Shown: one piece after another, positions 44,166-53,176 of the stretch
Position numbering within the stretch: the stretch's first letter is position 1
Layout: each line of letters starts with the position of its first letter
NCBI RefSeq assembly: GCF_047607445.1
Contig: NZ_JBLKRT010000005.1
Span: 95,212 to 159,211, forward strand
Length of the DNA stretch: 64,000 bases
Direction: 5' to 3'
Source: Crystallibacter sulfonylureivorans_A
GTDB taxonomy: Bacteria; Actinomycetota; Actinomycetes; Actinomycetales; Micrococcaceae
Position numbers and translations under genes: made by a program
The notes under the pieces: generated by a model
Databases searched by the model: none
Seen by the model: only the letters and a program-made list of their open reading frames with translations
Told to the model about the DNA's origin: nothing

Positions 44166-45130
44166 GCGGGGAGGCTGATCCCGCTGCCTGCGGTGACGGC
44201 CAGCCCGTCCGCGAGCAGCCCGTCGAGGGCGCGGCCCAACTGTTCGTCCCCGGCTGGCAGCGCGCGCAGCGCCTGAAGAGGCTTGTGGTAGGCAGCAGGC
44301 AGGGCCGCCAGGTCGATGCTGCCCAGCAGGACCTCGCGCGGAACGGACGATTCCGCTTCGCGCAGCACGGCCATCATGGCGCCCCGCACTTGCCGGTCGG
44401 TGCCCGCCCAGGCTTGCCCCTTGGGTACGTAATGAGGTTCCGGGCGCCCGGCTGCCACCCAAGCGCAACGATCCAGCACCGGGCAGGCGTCGCACCGCGG
44501 CGCCCGGGCAGTGCACACCAGGGCGCCGAGTTCCATCGCACCGGCGTTCCATTCCTTGGTGCCGCTGGCCGGCATCAGTTCCTGCGCCAGGCGCATCTCC
44601 GCTGCGGTGAGCGCTGGTGCGGGAAGGGCAGCGCCGGTCACCAGGCGCGCATGTACCCGGCGGATATTCGTGTCCACCACGGTTTCCGGCAGCCCGAAGG
44701 CAAAGGATGCCACCGCGGCTGCGGTGTAGGTTCCGACGCCCGGGAGTTCCAGCAGGCTGCCGTGGTCGTCCGGCACCCGGCCGCCGTGCCGCTCCACAAT
44801 CGCCGTGGCCGCGGCATGCAGGCGAAGCGCGCGGCGGGGATACCCCAGCCGCCCCCAGGCCCTGACCGCTTCGCCGGCCGAATCGGCCGCGAGATCGGCA
44901 GGGCGAGGCCAGCGCTGCATCCACTGCTCCCAGACCGGCAGCACCCGGACTACAGGAGTCTGCTGCAGCATAAACTCGCTGACCAAGATGCCCCACGCGT
45001 CGCACTCCGGGCGGCGCCAGGGCAGGTCCCGGGCGCTGGCCGCAAACCAATCGCGGATGCGCCGGTGCAGCAGGTCGGCTTCTGCCGATGCGAGGGAAGA
45101 AGCCGGAGCGGCGGCGTCGAGACGGGGCAT
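44162..45130 (-). CDS. mutY: A/G-specific adenine glycosylase
   Basis: A 322-residue helix-hairpin-helix glycosylase that removes adenine mispaired with 8-oxoguanine. Glu52 in VSEFMLQQT and Asp153 in VVDTNIRRVH are the catalytic residues. LPGVGTYTAAAV is the HhH. The 4Fe-4S loop has cysteines 206, 213, 216 and 222 with the C-x6-C-x2-C-x5-C spacing. The C-terminal NUDIX-like domain is short, as in other actinobacteria. TAGGAG lies four bases before the ATG. Its stop overlaps the convergent small acidic gene. Confidence 0.95.
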   Translation of the reverse strand: MPRLDAAAPASSLASAEADLLHRRIRDWFAASARDLPWRRPECDAWGILVSEFMLQQTPVVRVLPVWEQWMQRWPRPADLAADSAGEAVRAWGRLGYPRRALRLHAAATAIVERHGGRVPDDHGSLLELPGVGTYTAAAVASFAFGLPETVVDTNIRRVHARLVTGAALPAPALTAAEMRLAQELMPASGTKEWNAGAMELGALVCTARAPRCDACPVLDRCAWVAAGRPEPHYVPKGQAWAGTDRQVRGAMMAVLREAESSVPREVLLGSIDLAALPAAYHKPLQALRALPAGDEQLGRALDGLLADGLAVTAGSGISLPA

Positions 45131-45217
45131 GGAACTCCTACGATGTGACCAACCAATACTGTACTGCCCGGCGTGGTGCTGACTGCACCGGCCGATGCGG
45201 TCTCTTAACCTTGAGGT

Positions 45218-45844
45218 ATGGCAGGCAGCGGCACTTCGGGCGGGCGCGGACAGGGTTCACCTGTTCGGCGGCCCAGCCCTGCGGTCTATCGCCGCCGGCG
45301 CTTGGTGGCGCTGTCCCTGGTTGTGCTGGTGCTGGCCAGCATCGTGGCTGCCGGGTTCTGGATCGCCAGCCTGCTGGGACCGGGACCGGAAGACGCCTCG
45401 GCCGAAGTGGCCGGGCCGGCAGCGCCCAGCGCCCCGGCTGCCAGCCCCACAGCCAGCGCGGGCTGTGAGGACTCGGACGTGGTGGTGCGGGCCGAAACCG
45501 ATGCCGCGGCTTACGGGAGCGGGGAGAATCCCACGCTCATTCTGGAAGTGGCCAACAAGGGCAAGAGCCCGTGCGAAGTAAACGTCGGCACCGATGCCAT
45601 GGAGTTTGTGGTCACCAGCGGCGATGACCGCATTTTCTCTTCGGCGGACTGCCAAGTGGACCCCGAGCCACTGATGATGACGCTTGAGCCGGGCAAGAGC
45701 GAGCAGGCGCGTTTTACCTGGGAGCGGAACCGGACCGCCCCGGGCTGCACCTCGGTGGAGGCCAAACCGCAGCCTGGCACCTATGTCCTGACTACCAAGC
45801 TGGATAAGAAATCCAGCAAGAAGACCGTGTTCGAACTGCGTTAG
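45218..45844 (+). CDS. Membrane-anchored extracytoplasmic protein between mutY and disA
   Basis: 208 residues. A basic cytoplasmic head (about 28 residues with RRRR) precedes one transmembrane helix (29-51) and a Pro/Ala/Ser linker. The extracytoplasmic part has a beta-sandwich look and four cysteines (CEDSD, PCEVN, ADCQVD, PGCTS) that could form two disulfides. The position between mutY and disA matches the membrane protein Rv3587c of M. tuberculosis. I do not recognise a domain with known function. The start has GAGG immediately before it. Confidence 0.75.
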   Translation: MAGSGTSGGRGQGSPVRRPSPAVYRRRRLVALSLVVLVLASIVAAGFWIASLLGPGPEDASAEVAGPAAPSAPAASPTASAGCEDSDVVVRAETDAAAYGSGENPTLILEVANKGKSPCEVNVGTDAMEFVVTSGDDRIFSSADCQVDPEPLMMTLEPGKSEQARFTWERNRTAPGCTSVEAKPQPGTYVLTTKLDKKSSKKTVFELR

Positions 45845-45867
45845 CCGAGCCCCCGGCCCGCCAGATC

Positions 45868-46941
45868 CTAGAGGAACCGGTCCAGCAGGCTGGTTTCGGC
45901 AATCCGGGACAGGCCCTCACGGATCACCCGTGCGCGCTGCTCGCCGATGCCGTCAACGGCCATCAGATCATCGATGTTGGCCGCCATCAACGACTGCAGC
46001 CCGCCAAAGTGGTCGACCAAACGGTCGGCCACCGCTCGCGGCACCGATTTCACTCCCGCCAACAGGCGGTAGCCGCGGGGTTGGACCACGGCATCCAAGG
46101 AGTCCTGGCCGGGCTGGATGCCAATCACGCTGGCCACGCGGCCCAAATCGATCAGATCGTTGGAGGTGAAATTGCGCAGCGTGTGGAGTGCGCTGTCGAC
46201 GTCGATGCCGCCCTTGATTTCCGCGTAGTCGCGCAGGATCATTTCGCTGTCCGGGCCCAGCCCCGAGGTCAGCTCATCCAGCTGCAGGGAGAGCAGCCGG
46301 CCGTCCACGCCGAGCTCAAGGACGTATTGCGAGATCTCGTCGGAGATGCGGCGGACCATTTCCTGCCGCTGCAGGGTCACGGCCACGTCCCGGACGGTGA
46401 CCATGGCCTCGATTTCCAGCGCGGAGAGCGAGCCGGTGACCTGGTCCAGCCGCGCGCGGTAGCGCTCCAAGGTGGCCAGCGCCTGGTTGGCGCGGGCAAG
46501 CACCGGTTCGGAGCCCTCCAGCACATGCCGGATGCCTTCCACATACAGCGCGATGATCTGCATGGACTGGCTCACCGAAATCACCGGCAGCCCGGTCTGG
46601 ATCGCGACTCGTTCGGCGGTGCGGTGCCGGGTGCCCGACTCCTGGGTGGCGATGGAAGGGTCCGGGACCAGCTGTACTGCGGCCTTGACGATGGTCGCCG
46701 CGTCCTTGTCACAGACGATGGCGCCGTCCATTTTTGCGAGTTCCCGAAGCCTGGTGGGTGAGAATTCGATTCCGATATCGAACCCGCCGCTGCTGATCTC
46801 TTCCACCTGCTGGTCGTAGCCCAGCACGATGAGCGCGCCGGTGCGCCCACGAAGGATTCGTTCCAACCCGTCGCGCAGTTGGGTTCCCGGAGCTACGCGG
46901 GCCAGTGTCGCCTTGAGGGCGTCCTCGGGGCTCTTGACCAT
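45868..46941 (-). CDS. disA: DNA integrity scanning diadenylate cyclase
   Basis: 357 residues. The N-terminal DAC domain has DGA at 72-74 and GTRHRTAER at 103-111, the two motifs that bind ATP and catalyse c-di-AMP formation. A helical linker and a C-terminal helix-hairpin-helix (AANIDDLMAVDGIGEQRARVI, landmark VDGIGEQRA) bind branched DNA. It converts two ATP to c-di-AMP and is inhibited by recombination intermediates. AAGGAAA lies eight to nine bases before the ATG. It follows radA on the same strand after 105 bases. Confidence 0.96.
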   Translation of the reverse strand: MVKSPEDALKATLARVAPGTQLRDGLERILRGRTGALIVLGYDQQVEEISSGGFDIGIEFSPTRLRELAKMDGAIVCDKDAATIVKAAVQLVPDPSIATQESGTRHRTAERVAIQTGLPVISVSQSMQIIALYVEGIRHVLEGSEPVLARANQALATLERYRARLDQVTGSLSALEIEAMVTVRDVAVTLQRQEMVRRISDEISQYVLELGVDGRLLSLQLDELTSGLGPDSEMILRDYAEIKGGIDVDSALHTLRNFTSNDLIDLGRVASVIGIQPGQDSLDAVVQPRGYRLLAGVKSVPRAVADRLVDHFGGLQSLMAANIDDLMAVDGIGEQRARVIREGLSRIAETSLLDRFL

Positions 46942-47046
46942 ATGGGCGTTTCCTTAGGGCAGGCGGGCATGGGAGCAGGGCCGCCGTCCGGACAGCCTCA
47001 GGCTCCATGATAGTGCCGGATTCGGGCTATTCTTCTCCCCGGCCGC

Positions 47047-48414
47047 TCAGCGGAAGAGCGTAGACAGCGCTTCGGAGACGGTATGCACTTCCTTGACCGT
47101 GAATCCGGCCGGAACCTGGCCTGTTCCATCCGGGGAAGCCGGAACGATAGCGTGGGTGAACCCGAGCCGTTCCGCTTCCTGGATGCGCCGGCCGATGCCC
47201 GGCACTGGCCGCACTTCGCCGGCCAGGCCAACTTCACCGAAGGCGATCAATTGCGGCGGCAGCGGCTGGTTGGTCTTCGCTGAGGCAATGGCCAGCACGG
47301 TGGCCAGATCGGTGGCCGGTTCGCCCAGCCGGACCCCGCCCACTGTCGCCACGTAGCTGTCGTCCTTGTGCAGCGACATTGATGCCCGGCGCTGCAGCAC
47401 GGCCATCATCATCGCCACGCGGGAAGAATCCAGCCCGCTGGTGGCGCGCCGCGGCTGGGCGTTGGAGGTCTCGGCCAACAATGCCTGCACCTCCGCCACC
47501 AGCGGCCGACGGCCTTCGAGCGTGACCGTGATGCAGGTGCCGGAGACCGGGTCCTTGGTCCGGGAGACAAAGAGTCCGCTCGGATCGGTCAGCCCCTCGA
47601 TGCCGCCTTCGGTCAGATCGAAACAACCGACCTCGTCGGTGGGGCCGTAGCGGTTCTTGACCGCACGCACCAGCCGCAGGCGCGAATGCCGGTCGCCGTC
47701 GAACTGGCACACCACATCCACCAGGTGTTCCAGGAGCCGCGGCCCGGCGATGGAGCCGTCCTTGGTCACGTGCCCCACCAGGATGGTGGTCATGCCCTTG
47801 GTCTTGGCTGCGTTGATCAGCGACGCCGCGACCTCCCGCACCTGCGTGACGCCGCCGGCAGCGCCTTCCACCGCGCTGCTGCTGAGCGTCTGGACCGAAT
47901 CGACGATCAACAATGACGGCTGCAGTTGCTCCACGTGGCCCAGCGCAATGCCCAGGTCCGTCTCGGCGGTCAGATAGAGATTGTCCGCCACCGCGGAGAT
48001 CCGTTCGGCGCGCAGCTTGACCTGGGCCGCGGACTCTTCTCCGGTCACATACAACACGTCGCGATCCTTCCGTGCCACCCGCGCCGCAACGTCGAGCAGC
48101 AGGGTGGATTTGCCGATGCCGGGCTCGCCGGCCAGCAGGATGACTGCCCCCGGCACCAGGCCACCACCCAGCACCCGGTCCAGTTCGCCAACCCCGGTGG
48201 CGCGGAAGGCGGCGTTCGTGGCATCAACGTCAGCGATCCGTTCGGCCGGCCGGGCGACAGCGGCGGCGGCGGTGGTGCGGGCCGCCACCTGGGTGGCCTC
48301 TTCAACCGTTCCCCACGCCTGGCACTCGCCGCAGCGCCCCACCCATTTTGCCGTGCTCCAGCCGCACTCGGCGCAGCGGTAGGCGGGGGCTTTGGAACGG
48401 GTCTTGGTGCTCAT
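47047..48414 (-). CDS. radA: DNA repair protein RadA (Sms)
   Basis: 455 residues. The N-terminal zinc finger has cysteines 14, 17, 28 and 31 (YRCAECGWS, GRCGECQAW). The RecA-like domain has Walker A GEPGIGKS at 96-103 and the RadA-specific KNRYGPTDEVG motif. A C-terminal Lon-like domain follows (GGVRLGEPATDL). RadA is a branch-migration helicase acting with RecA. The ATG at 48414 is preferred over the longer open frame, as it begins the zinc finger. It sits 29 bases after the FUSC gene and just before disA, as in many Firmicutes and actinobacteria. Confidence 0.96.
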   Translation of the reverse strand: MSTKTRSKAPAYRCAECGWSTAKWVGRCGECQAWGTVEEATQVAARTTAAAAVARPAERIADVDATNAAFRATGVGELDRVLGGGLVPGAVILLAGEPGIGKSTLLLDVAARVARKDRDVLYVTGEESAAQVKLRAERISAVADNLYLTAETDLGIALGHVEQLQPSLLIVDSVQTLSSSAVEGAAGGVTQVREVAASLINAAKTKGMTTILVGHVTKDGSIAGPRLLEHLVDVVCQFDGDRHSRLRLVRAVKNRYGPTDEVGCFDLTEGGIEGLTDPSGLFVSRTKDPVSGTCITVTLEGRRPLVAEVQALLAETSNAQPRRATSGLDSSRVAMMMAVLQRRASMSLHKDDSYVATVGGVRLGEPATDLATVLAIASAKTNQPLPPQLIAFGEVGLAGEVRPVPGIGRRIQEAERLGFTHAIVPASPDGTGQVPAGFTVKEVHTVSEALSTLFR

Positions 48415-48443
48415 GCACCCAGCGTAGCCGGGGCGTAAGACAG

Positions 48444-49571
48444 TCAGAGTCTGGGCAGGTAGGCCGCGGCGTCGTCGTGGCTGAGCCCGGTGGCCTCGAG
48501 CAGGTCCACCATCAGCGGCCGGAAGACCAAGACCAGGCCCTCTCCTTCCATGGTGACTATGCCCAGATGCTTGGGGTGCAGCCGCGTGGCGATCTCGGCC
48601 AGATCGTTCCTGGCCCCGGAGAGCCGGCGCTCGCGCGCTCCCGAATCGCTGTCGGAGAGGCCTTCGGCAAGGATTTCGACGGCGTCGGCTGTTTCCTGCA
48701 GTACCTCGGAGAAGGCTTCGATCGCTTCGTCCGTCATGGCCGCGTGGTTGATCACCGAAGTGAGGCGGCGCGAAAACACCCGGCTGTTGCGCATGGCCAG
48801 ATCGGCCATTTCGGCGGAATCCTGCAGGTCGCCGACTTCGTCGCGGTGGCGGCGGTAGGCCAGGGAGATCCGGGCAACTTCCCGCGCCGAGGAAAAGCTG
48901 CCGCGCACGTCGTCGATCAGCGGTTGGCTGGCCCGAGCCCGGACCAGTGCATGCCATGCCTTGGTGGGGTCGCTCTGCGCCAGGGCATCTGCGCACTCGC
49001 GCAGCACTCCGGACAGTTCATCCAGCAGTTTCTGCAGGTGCGAGCGTGGTTCCGAACGCGGGTCGCCAGGAATCAGCATGGTCACGATCAGCGCGAAGGC
49101 CCCGCCGATGACGGCATCCAGGCTACGGGTGAAGGGTCCGCCCACCGGCGCGGGCAGCAGCACCACCAGCACCGACTGCAGCGCCATCTGGGTGGTGAAG
49201 ATGGTGCCGCTGTCCAGGAACCTGGCCAGCAGGATGGAGACCAGCAACACCAAGGCCGCCTGCCAGATGCCCGGACCGAGGAAGTGCAGCAGCAGGTCGC
49301 CGACGGTGATGCCCAGGGTGCAGCCGACGGCGACTTCGAGCACTTTGCGCACCCGTGGTCCTTTGGCGAAACCGAGCGCGATGATCGACGAGGTGGCTGC
49401 GAACAGCGGGCCCTGATGGCCCAGCACCCTCTCGGCCACGACGTAGGCGGCGACGGCGCAGAAGGTGATCCGCAGCGCGGGCATGAACGAGGACTTGCTG
49501 CGGCTGAAACCGGCACGCCCTCGCCTGCGCAGGAACGACCGGGCCTCTGTCAACCGGGTGCCTGCGCTCAT
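48444..49571 (-). CDS. FUSC/aromatic acid exporter-family membrane protein
   Basis: 375 residues. About six transmembrane helices fill the first half, beginning after a basic tail, with VGGPFTRSLDAVIGGAFALIV (landmark DAVIGG). The second half is a long cytoplasmic helical domain. This is the single-copy half-size FUSC or ArAE (DUF939-like) arrangement found in actinobacteria. It may export aromatic acids or lipids, but no substrate is known. It lies upstream of radA in the same direction with a 29-base gap, so it is probably co-transcribed. It is divergent from pstS. Confidence 0.82.
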   Translation of the reverse strand: MSAGTRLTEARSFLRRRGRAGFSRSKSSFMPALRITFCAVAAYVVAERVLGHQGPLFAATSSIIALGFAKGPRVRKVLEVAVGCTLGITVGDLLLHFLGPGIWQAALVLLVSILLARFLDSGTIFTTQMALQSVLVVLLPAPVGGPFTRSLDAVIGGAFALIVTMLIPGDPRSEPRSHLQKLLDELSGVLRECADALAQSDPTKAWHALVRARASQPLIDDVRGSFSSAREVARISLAYRRHRDEVGDLQDSAEMADLAMRNSRVFSRRLTSVINHAAMTDEAIEAFSEVLQETADAVEILAEGLSDSDSGARERRLSGARNDLAEIATRLHPKHLGIVTMEGEGLVLVFRPLMVDLLEATGLSHDDAAAYLPRL

Positions 49572-49714
49572 GCTCCCAGTCTAGGCGGGCCGATCCGCGA
49601 TTCTGCCGGACCACGGTTGCGCCGCCGGGCCGCACGCCGAAACCGGGTCCATAGTATGAGGCTGCTCACGAAGGCAAGGCATGCGCGCGGTTCGTTAGCA
49701 AACAGTCCGGTCTT

Positions 49715-49736
49715 GTTCACTTTGCGTTCACCTTGG
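49715..49736 (+). promoter_or_regulatory. PHO box (PhoP-binding direct repeats) before pstS
   Basis: Two adjacent 11-bp direct repeats, GTTCACTTTGC and GTTCACCTTGG, match the actinobacterial PhoP half-site (GTTCACC-like) with correct 11-base phasing. They lie about 109 bases before the pstS start, where they would overlap the -35 region. Phosphate-starvation control by PhoRP is expected. Confidence 0.85.
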
Positions 49737-49754
49737 TCGTGCACATTCTTTACG

Positions 49755-49771
49755 TGACGCCCATAGCGTCA
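49755..49771. promoter_or_regulatory. Palindrome in the pstS leader
   Basis: TGACGC-CCATA-GCGTCA is a perfect 6-bp inverted repeat between the PHO box and pstS. It is directly followed by AAAGGAG, which has no start codon at usual distance. It could be a second regulator site or a leader hairpin. Confidence 0.35.
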
Positions 49772-49844
49772 AAGGAGCACGACACGGGGGCGGAAAAACG
49801 TCCGGTTGTCGTGATCCGTTCTCACCCTGAAAGGGACCATACTC

Positions 49845-50957
49845 GTGAAGGCAATTCGCATCGGCCGCGCGGCCGCCGTCCTCTCCGTTGCAGCTCTGGC
49901 ACTGACCGCATGTGGCTCGGACAACGCCACCGGAAACCAGGCAGCAGCCGGCAGCACCGAGTCCGCGTCGACCGTTTCCGGCACCCTGTCCGGTGCCGGT
50001 GCTTCCTCGCAGGATTCGGCCATGCAGGCCTGGATGGCCGGCTTCACCGCTCAGAACCCCGAAGCCAGCGTGCAGTACTCGCCCGACGGCTCCGGCGCCG
50101 GCCGCGACGCGTTCCTCGGCGGCGGCGTGCAGTTCGCCGGCTCGGACGCCTACCTGGACGACGATGAGTGGAAGCAGGCCCAGGAAATCTGCGGCCCCGA
50201 CGGCGCGATGAACATCCCCGGCTACGTTTCCCCGATCGCCGTCGCCTTCAACCTCGAAGGCGTTGACTCGGTGAACATGGACGCCGAGACCATCGCGAAG
50301 GTCTTCCGCGGCGACATCACCAAGTGGAACGACGAGGCCATCGCCTCGCAGAACGGGGGCGTCGAACTGCCCGACACCGCCATCACCGTGGTGCACCGCT
50401 CCGACGAGTCCGGCACCACCGAGAACTTCGTCGAATACCTGTCCGCTGCCGCCGGCGATGTCTGGACCGATGAGGTTTCCGGCGACTGGCCCGCCAAGCT
50501 GCAGTCCGAGAACGCGCAGGGCACCTCCGGCGTCGTTTCCACCACCACCGCCACCGACGGCGCCATCACCTACGCGGACGCTTCCGCCGTGGGCGGACTG
50601 GGCACCGTGAAGGTCAAGGTCGGCGAAGAATACGTCGAGCTCAGCGCCGAGGCAGCCTCCAAGGCCGTCGAGGTGGCCACCCCGGTTGAGGGCCGCAGCG
50701 ACGTGGACATGTCCCTGGACCTCGAGCGCGACACCACCGAGTCCGGCGCCTACCCGATCGTGCTGGTTTCGTACCACATCTACTGCTCCACCTATGCTGA
50801 TCAGAACACCGTGGACCTGGTGAAGGCCTTCGGCAGCTACGTGATCAGCGAAGAGGGACAGAAGGCCGCCCAGGATTCGGCCGGCAACGCTCCGATCTCT
50901 GAGACCCTGCGCGAGCAGGCCCAGAAGGCTATCGACTCCATCTCGGTGAAGTCCTAG
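49845..50957 (+). CDS. pstS: Phosphate-binding lipoprotein PstS
   Basis: 370 residues. A lipoprotein signal ends in LTAC with Cys23. The phosphate-binding fold has the GAGASSQ N-terminal turn, SGAGRDAFLGG and HRSDESGTTENF, all ligand regions in PstS. It captures phosphate outside the cell for PstCAB. The GTG start at 49845 has GAAAGG about 11 bases upstream. It is followed by two hairpins before pstC, which would keep its message in excess. Confidence 0.96.
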   Translation: MKAIRIGRAAAVLSVAALALTACGSDNATGNQAAAGSTESASTVSGTLSGAGASSQDSAMQAWMAGFTAQNPEASVQYSPDGSGAGRDAFLGGGVQFAGSDAYLDDDEWKQAQEICGPDGAMNIPGYVSPIAVAFNLEGVDSVNMDAETIAKVFRGDITKWNDEAIASQNGGVELPDTAITVVHRSDESGTTENFVEYLSAAAGDVWTDEVSGDWPAKLQSENAQGTSGVVSTTTATDGAITYADASAVGGLGTVKVKVGEEYVELSAEAASKAVEVATPVEGRSDVDMSLDLERDTTESGAYPIVLVSYHIYCSTYADQNTVDLVKAFGSYVISEEGQKAAQDSAGNAPISETLREQAQKAIDSISVKS

Positions 50958-50976
50958 TCATCATCGAATCCGGTTG

Positions 50977-51048
50977 GCCCCGCGCCGTCGCAGTTTGACG
51001 CGCGGGGCGCAGCCGTGTTCCGGCCCGGCAGCATTGCCGGGACGGAAC
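50977..51048 (+). promoter_or_regulatory. Two consecutive hairpins between pstS and pstC
   Basis: Hairpin 1 has arms 50977-50985 and 51000-51008 (9 bp perfect, GCCCCGCGC). Hairpin 2 has arms 51017-51030 and 51035-51048 (14 bp, one mismatch, GCAT loop). Neither has a long T-run, so they probably act as a 3' stabiliser or partial terminator that gives more PstS than PstCAB. Confidence 0.7.
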
Positions 51049-51109
51049 GAACCAGCAAGACTGGCAGAACAGCCAGACGAAGTACAGAAGGAACCCGAAG
51101 GGTTGTGAA

Positions 51110-52036
51110 GTGTCCCAAACAATGACCGAGACAGGCAGAGGCCGGACCGGCGACAAGGTCTTTTCCGGCCTGACGCTTGCCGCAGGATGCCTGATTCTCT
51201 TCGTGCTGTTCTGCGTGGCGGCGTTCCTGCTCTGGCAGGCCCTGCCAACGTTTGGGGCGGAGTCCACCGCGATTACGGGCGGAAAGGGCTTCTTCGCCTA
51301 CATCTGGCCCATCGTCATCGGCACCCTGATCGCCGCGGCCATCGCCTTGGTGCTGGCCACCCCGGTGGGAGTGGGCGTGGCCCTGTTCATCTCGCATTAC
51401 GCGCCGCGCCGCCTCGCCCAAGGCCTTGGTTACGTGGTTGACCTGCTGGCGGCCATTCCGTCGGTGGTCTACGGTGCCTGGGGCATCGCCGTCCTGGCGC
51501 CGGCGCTGGTGGGACCCTACACCTGGCTGGCGGAGAACGCCGGCTGGATTCCGATCTTCACGGGGCCGGCCAGCCAGACCGGCAAGACCATGCTGACGGC
51601 CGGCATCGTGCTGTCCGTGATGATCCTGCCGATCATCACCTCGCTCAGCCGCGAAATCTTCCTGCAGGCGCCCAAACTCCACGAGGAGGCCGCCCTGGCC
51701 ATGGGCGCCACCCGCTGGGAAATGATCAAGATGGCCGTCTTCCCGTTCGCACGCCCGGGCGTGATCAGCGCCGTGATGCTGGGACTGGGCCGCGCGCTCG
51801 GTGAAACCATGGCGGTGGCCATGGTGCTGTCCGGCGGCGGGCTGATCGCCAGCCTGATCAAGTCGGGCAACCAGACCATCGCTGCGGAAGTCGCCCTGAA
51901 CTTCCCGGAAGCATACGGTCTGCGGCTGTCCGAACTCATCGCCGCCGGCCTGGTGCTGTTCATCATCACCCTGGCCGTGAACATGATCGCCCGCTGGATC
52001 ATTAGCCGGCACAAGGAATTCTCGGGAGCCAACTGA
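51110..52036 (+). CDS. pstC: Phosphate ABC transporter permease PstC
   Basis: 308 residues, six transmembrane helices, with the cytoplasmic EEAALAMGATRWEMIKM element (the EAA loop that contacts PstB) near residue 195 and GLGRALGETMAVAMVL after it, a PstC signature. It forms the phosphate channel with PstA. The GTG start has AAGGG seven bases upstream. Its TGA overlaps the pstA ATG by one base. Confidence 0.95.
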   Translation: MSQTMTETGRGRTGDKVFSGLTLAAGCLILFVLFCVAAFLLWQALPTFGAESTAITGGKGFFAYIWPIVIGTLIAAAIALVLATPVGVGVALFISHYAPRRLAQGLGYVVDLLAAIPSVVYGAWGIAVLAPALVGPYTWLAENAGWIPIFTGPASQTGKTMLTAGIVLSVMILPIITSLSREIFLQAPKLHEEAALAMGATRWEMIKMAVFPFARPGVISAVMLGLGRALGETMAVAMVLSGGGLIASLIKSGNQTIAAEVALNFPEAYGLRLSELIAAGLVLFIITLAVNMIARWIISRHKEFSGAN

Positions 52037-53151
52037 TGTCCAAAATGCTCACTGACGCCCCCGCGCCGGTCAAGCGCAACACGCTGACCAAAAACCAGCT
52101 GCCCGGCTGGGCCATCTGGGCCGTCGCAGCAGGATCGCTCGTCCTCGGCGCGGCGGCATCCTCGCTGCTCGGCTTCAGCCTGGTCTCCTGGGCGCTGATC
52201 TCGGCCGTGATCTTCGTGATCGCCGGCTACCTGGTCACCCTCTCGGTGGAGGGCGCCCGCAAGGCCAAGGACCGCTTCGCCACCAACCTGATCTTCGCCG
52301 CCTTCATCATTGCCGTTGTGCCGCTGATCTCGGTGATCTGGACGGTGTTGCAGAACGGCATTGCCGGGCTGAGCTACAACCTTGTTTTCACCTCCATGAA
52401 CGGCATGACCGGCATGGTGGACAACCAGACGGTAGCCAACGGAACCGAAGTGCTCGGCGGCGCCTATCACGGCATTGTCGGCACATTGCTGATCACCATG
52501 TGGGCCACGATCATTTCGGTCCCGATCGGCCTGCTCACCGCGGTCTACCTGGTCGAGTACAGCAAGGGCGGAGCGCTCTCGCGCGGCATCACGTTCTTCG
52601 TGGATGTGATGACAGGCATCCCGTCGATTGTGGCCGGCCTGTTCGCCGCCGCACTGTTCGGGCTCATTTTCGGGCCGAGCACCCGCACCGGCTTCGTGGC
52701 CGCCGTCGCGCTCTCCGTGCTGATGATCCCCGTGGTGGTCCGCTCCACCGAGGAAATGCTCAAGATCGTGCCGAACGAACTCCGCGAGGCTTCCTACGCG
52801 CTGGGTGTGCGCAAATGGCGCACCATCCTGAAGGTCGTCGTGCCGACGGCGATCTCCGGCATTGCCTCCGGCGTCACCCTGGCGATCGCCCGCATCATTG
52901 GCGAGACCGCCCCGCTGCTGGTCACCGCAGGCTTTGTCAACAGCATCAACTGGAACGTGTTCGGCGGCTGGATGACCACGCTGCCCACCTACATCTACCG
53001 CCAGTTGATGAACCCCACCTCGCCCACCAACGTGGAACCCAGCATGCAGCGCGCCTGGGCCGCAGCACTGATCCTGATCGTCTTCGTGATGCTGCTGAAC
53101 CTGATTGCCCGGCTCATCGCCCGCATCTTCGCCCCCAAGACCGGCCGCTGA
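52036..53151 (+). CDS. pstA: Phosphate ABC transporter permease PstA
   Basis: 371 residues. The N-terminal part has three extra helices before the conserved permease core. The core has TGIPSIVAGLFAAALFG (landmark GIPSIVAG), the EAA-type loop ELREASYALGVRKWRTIL and ARIIGETAPLL. It pairs with PstC. It starts on the last base of pstC and ends 25 bases before pstB. Confidence 0.95.
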   Translation: MSKMLTDAPAPVKRNTLTKNQLPGWAIWAVAAGSLVLGAAASSLLGFSLVSWALISAVIFVIAGYLVTLSVEGARKAKDRFATNLIFAAFIIAVVPLISVIWTVLQNGIAGLSYNLVFTSMNGMTGMVDNQTVANGTEVLGGAYHGIVGTLLITMWATIISVPIGLLTAVYLVEYSKGGALSRGITFFVDVMTGIPSIVAGLFAAALFGLIFGPSTRTGFVAAVALSVLMIPVVVRSTEEMLKIVPNELREASYALGVRKWRTILKVVVPTAISGIASGVTLAIARIIGETAPLLVTAGFVNSINWNVFGGWMTTLPTYIYRQLMNPTSPTNVEPSMQRAWAAALILIVFVMLLNLIARLIARIFAPKTGR

Positions 53152-53176
53152 GCCAGAACCAAAGAGAAGGAACCCC

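Noticed and set aside
49733..50167. A 144-residue open frame overlapping the pstS start
   Set aside because: Arg/Pro/Gly-rich shadow in the wrong frame. PstS has a clear signal peptide in its own frame.
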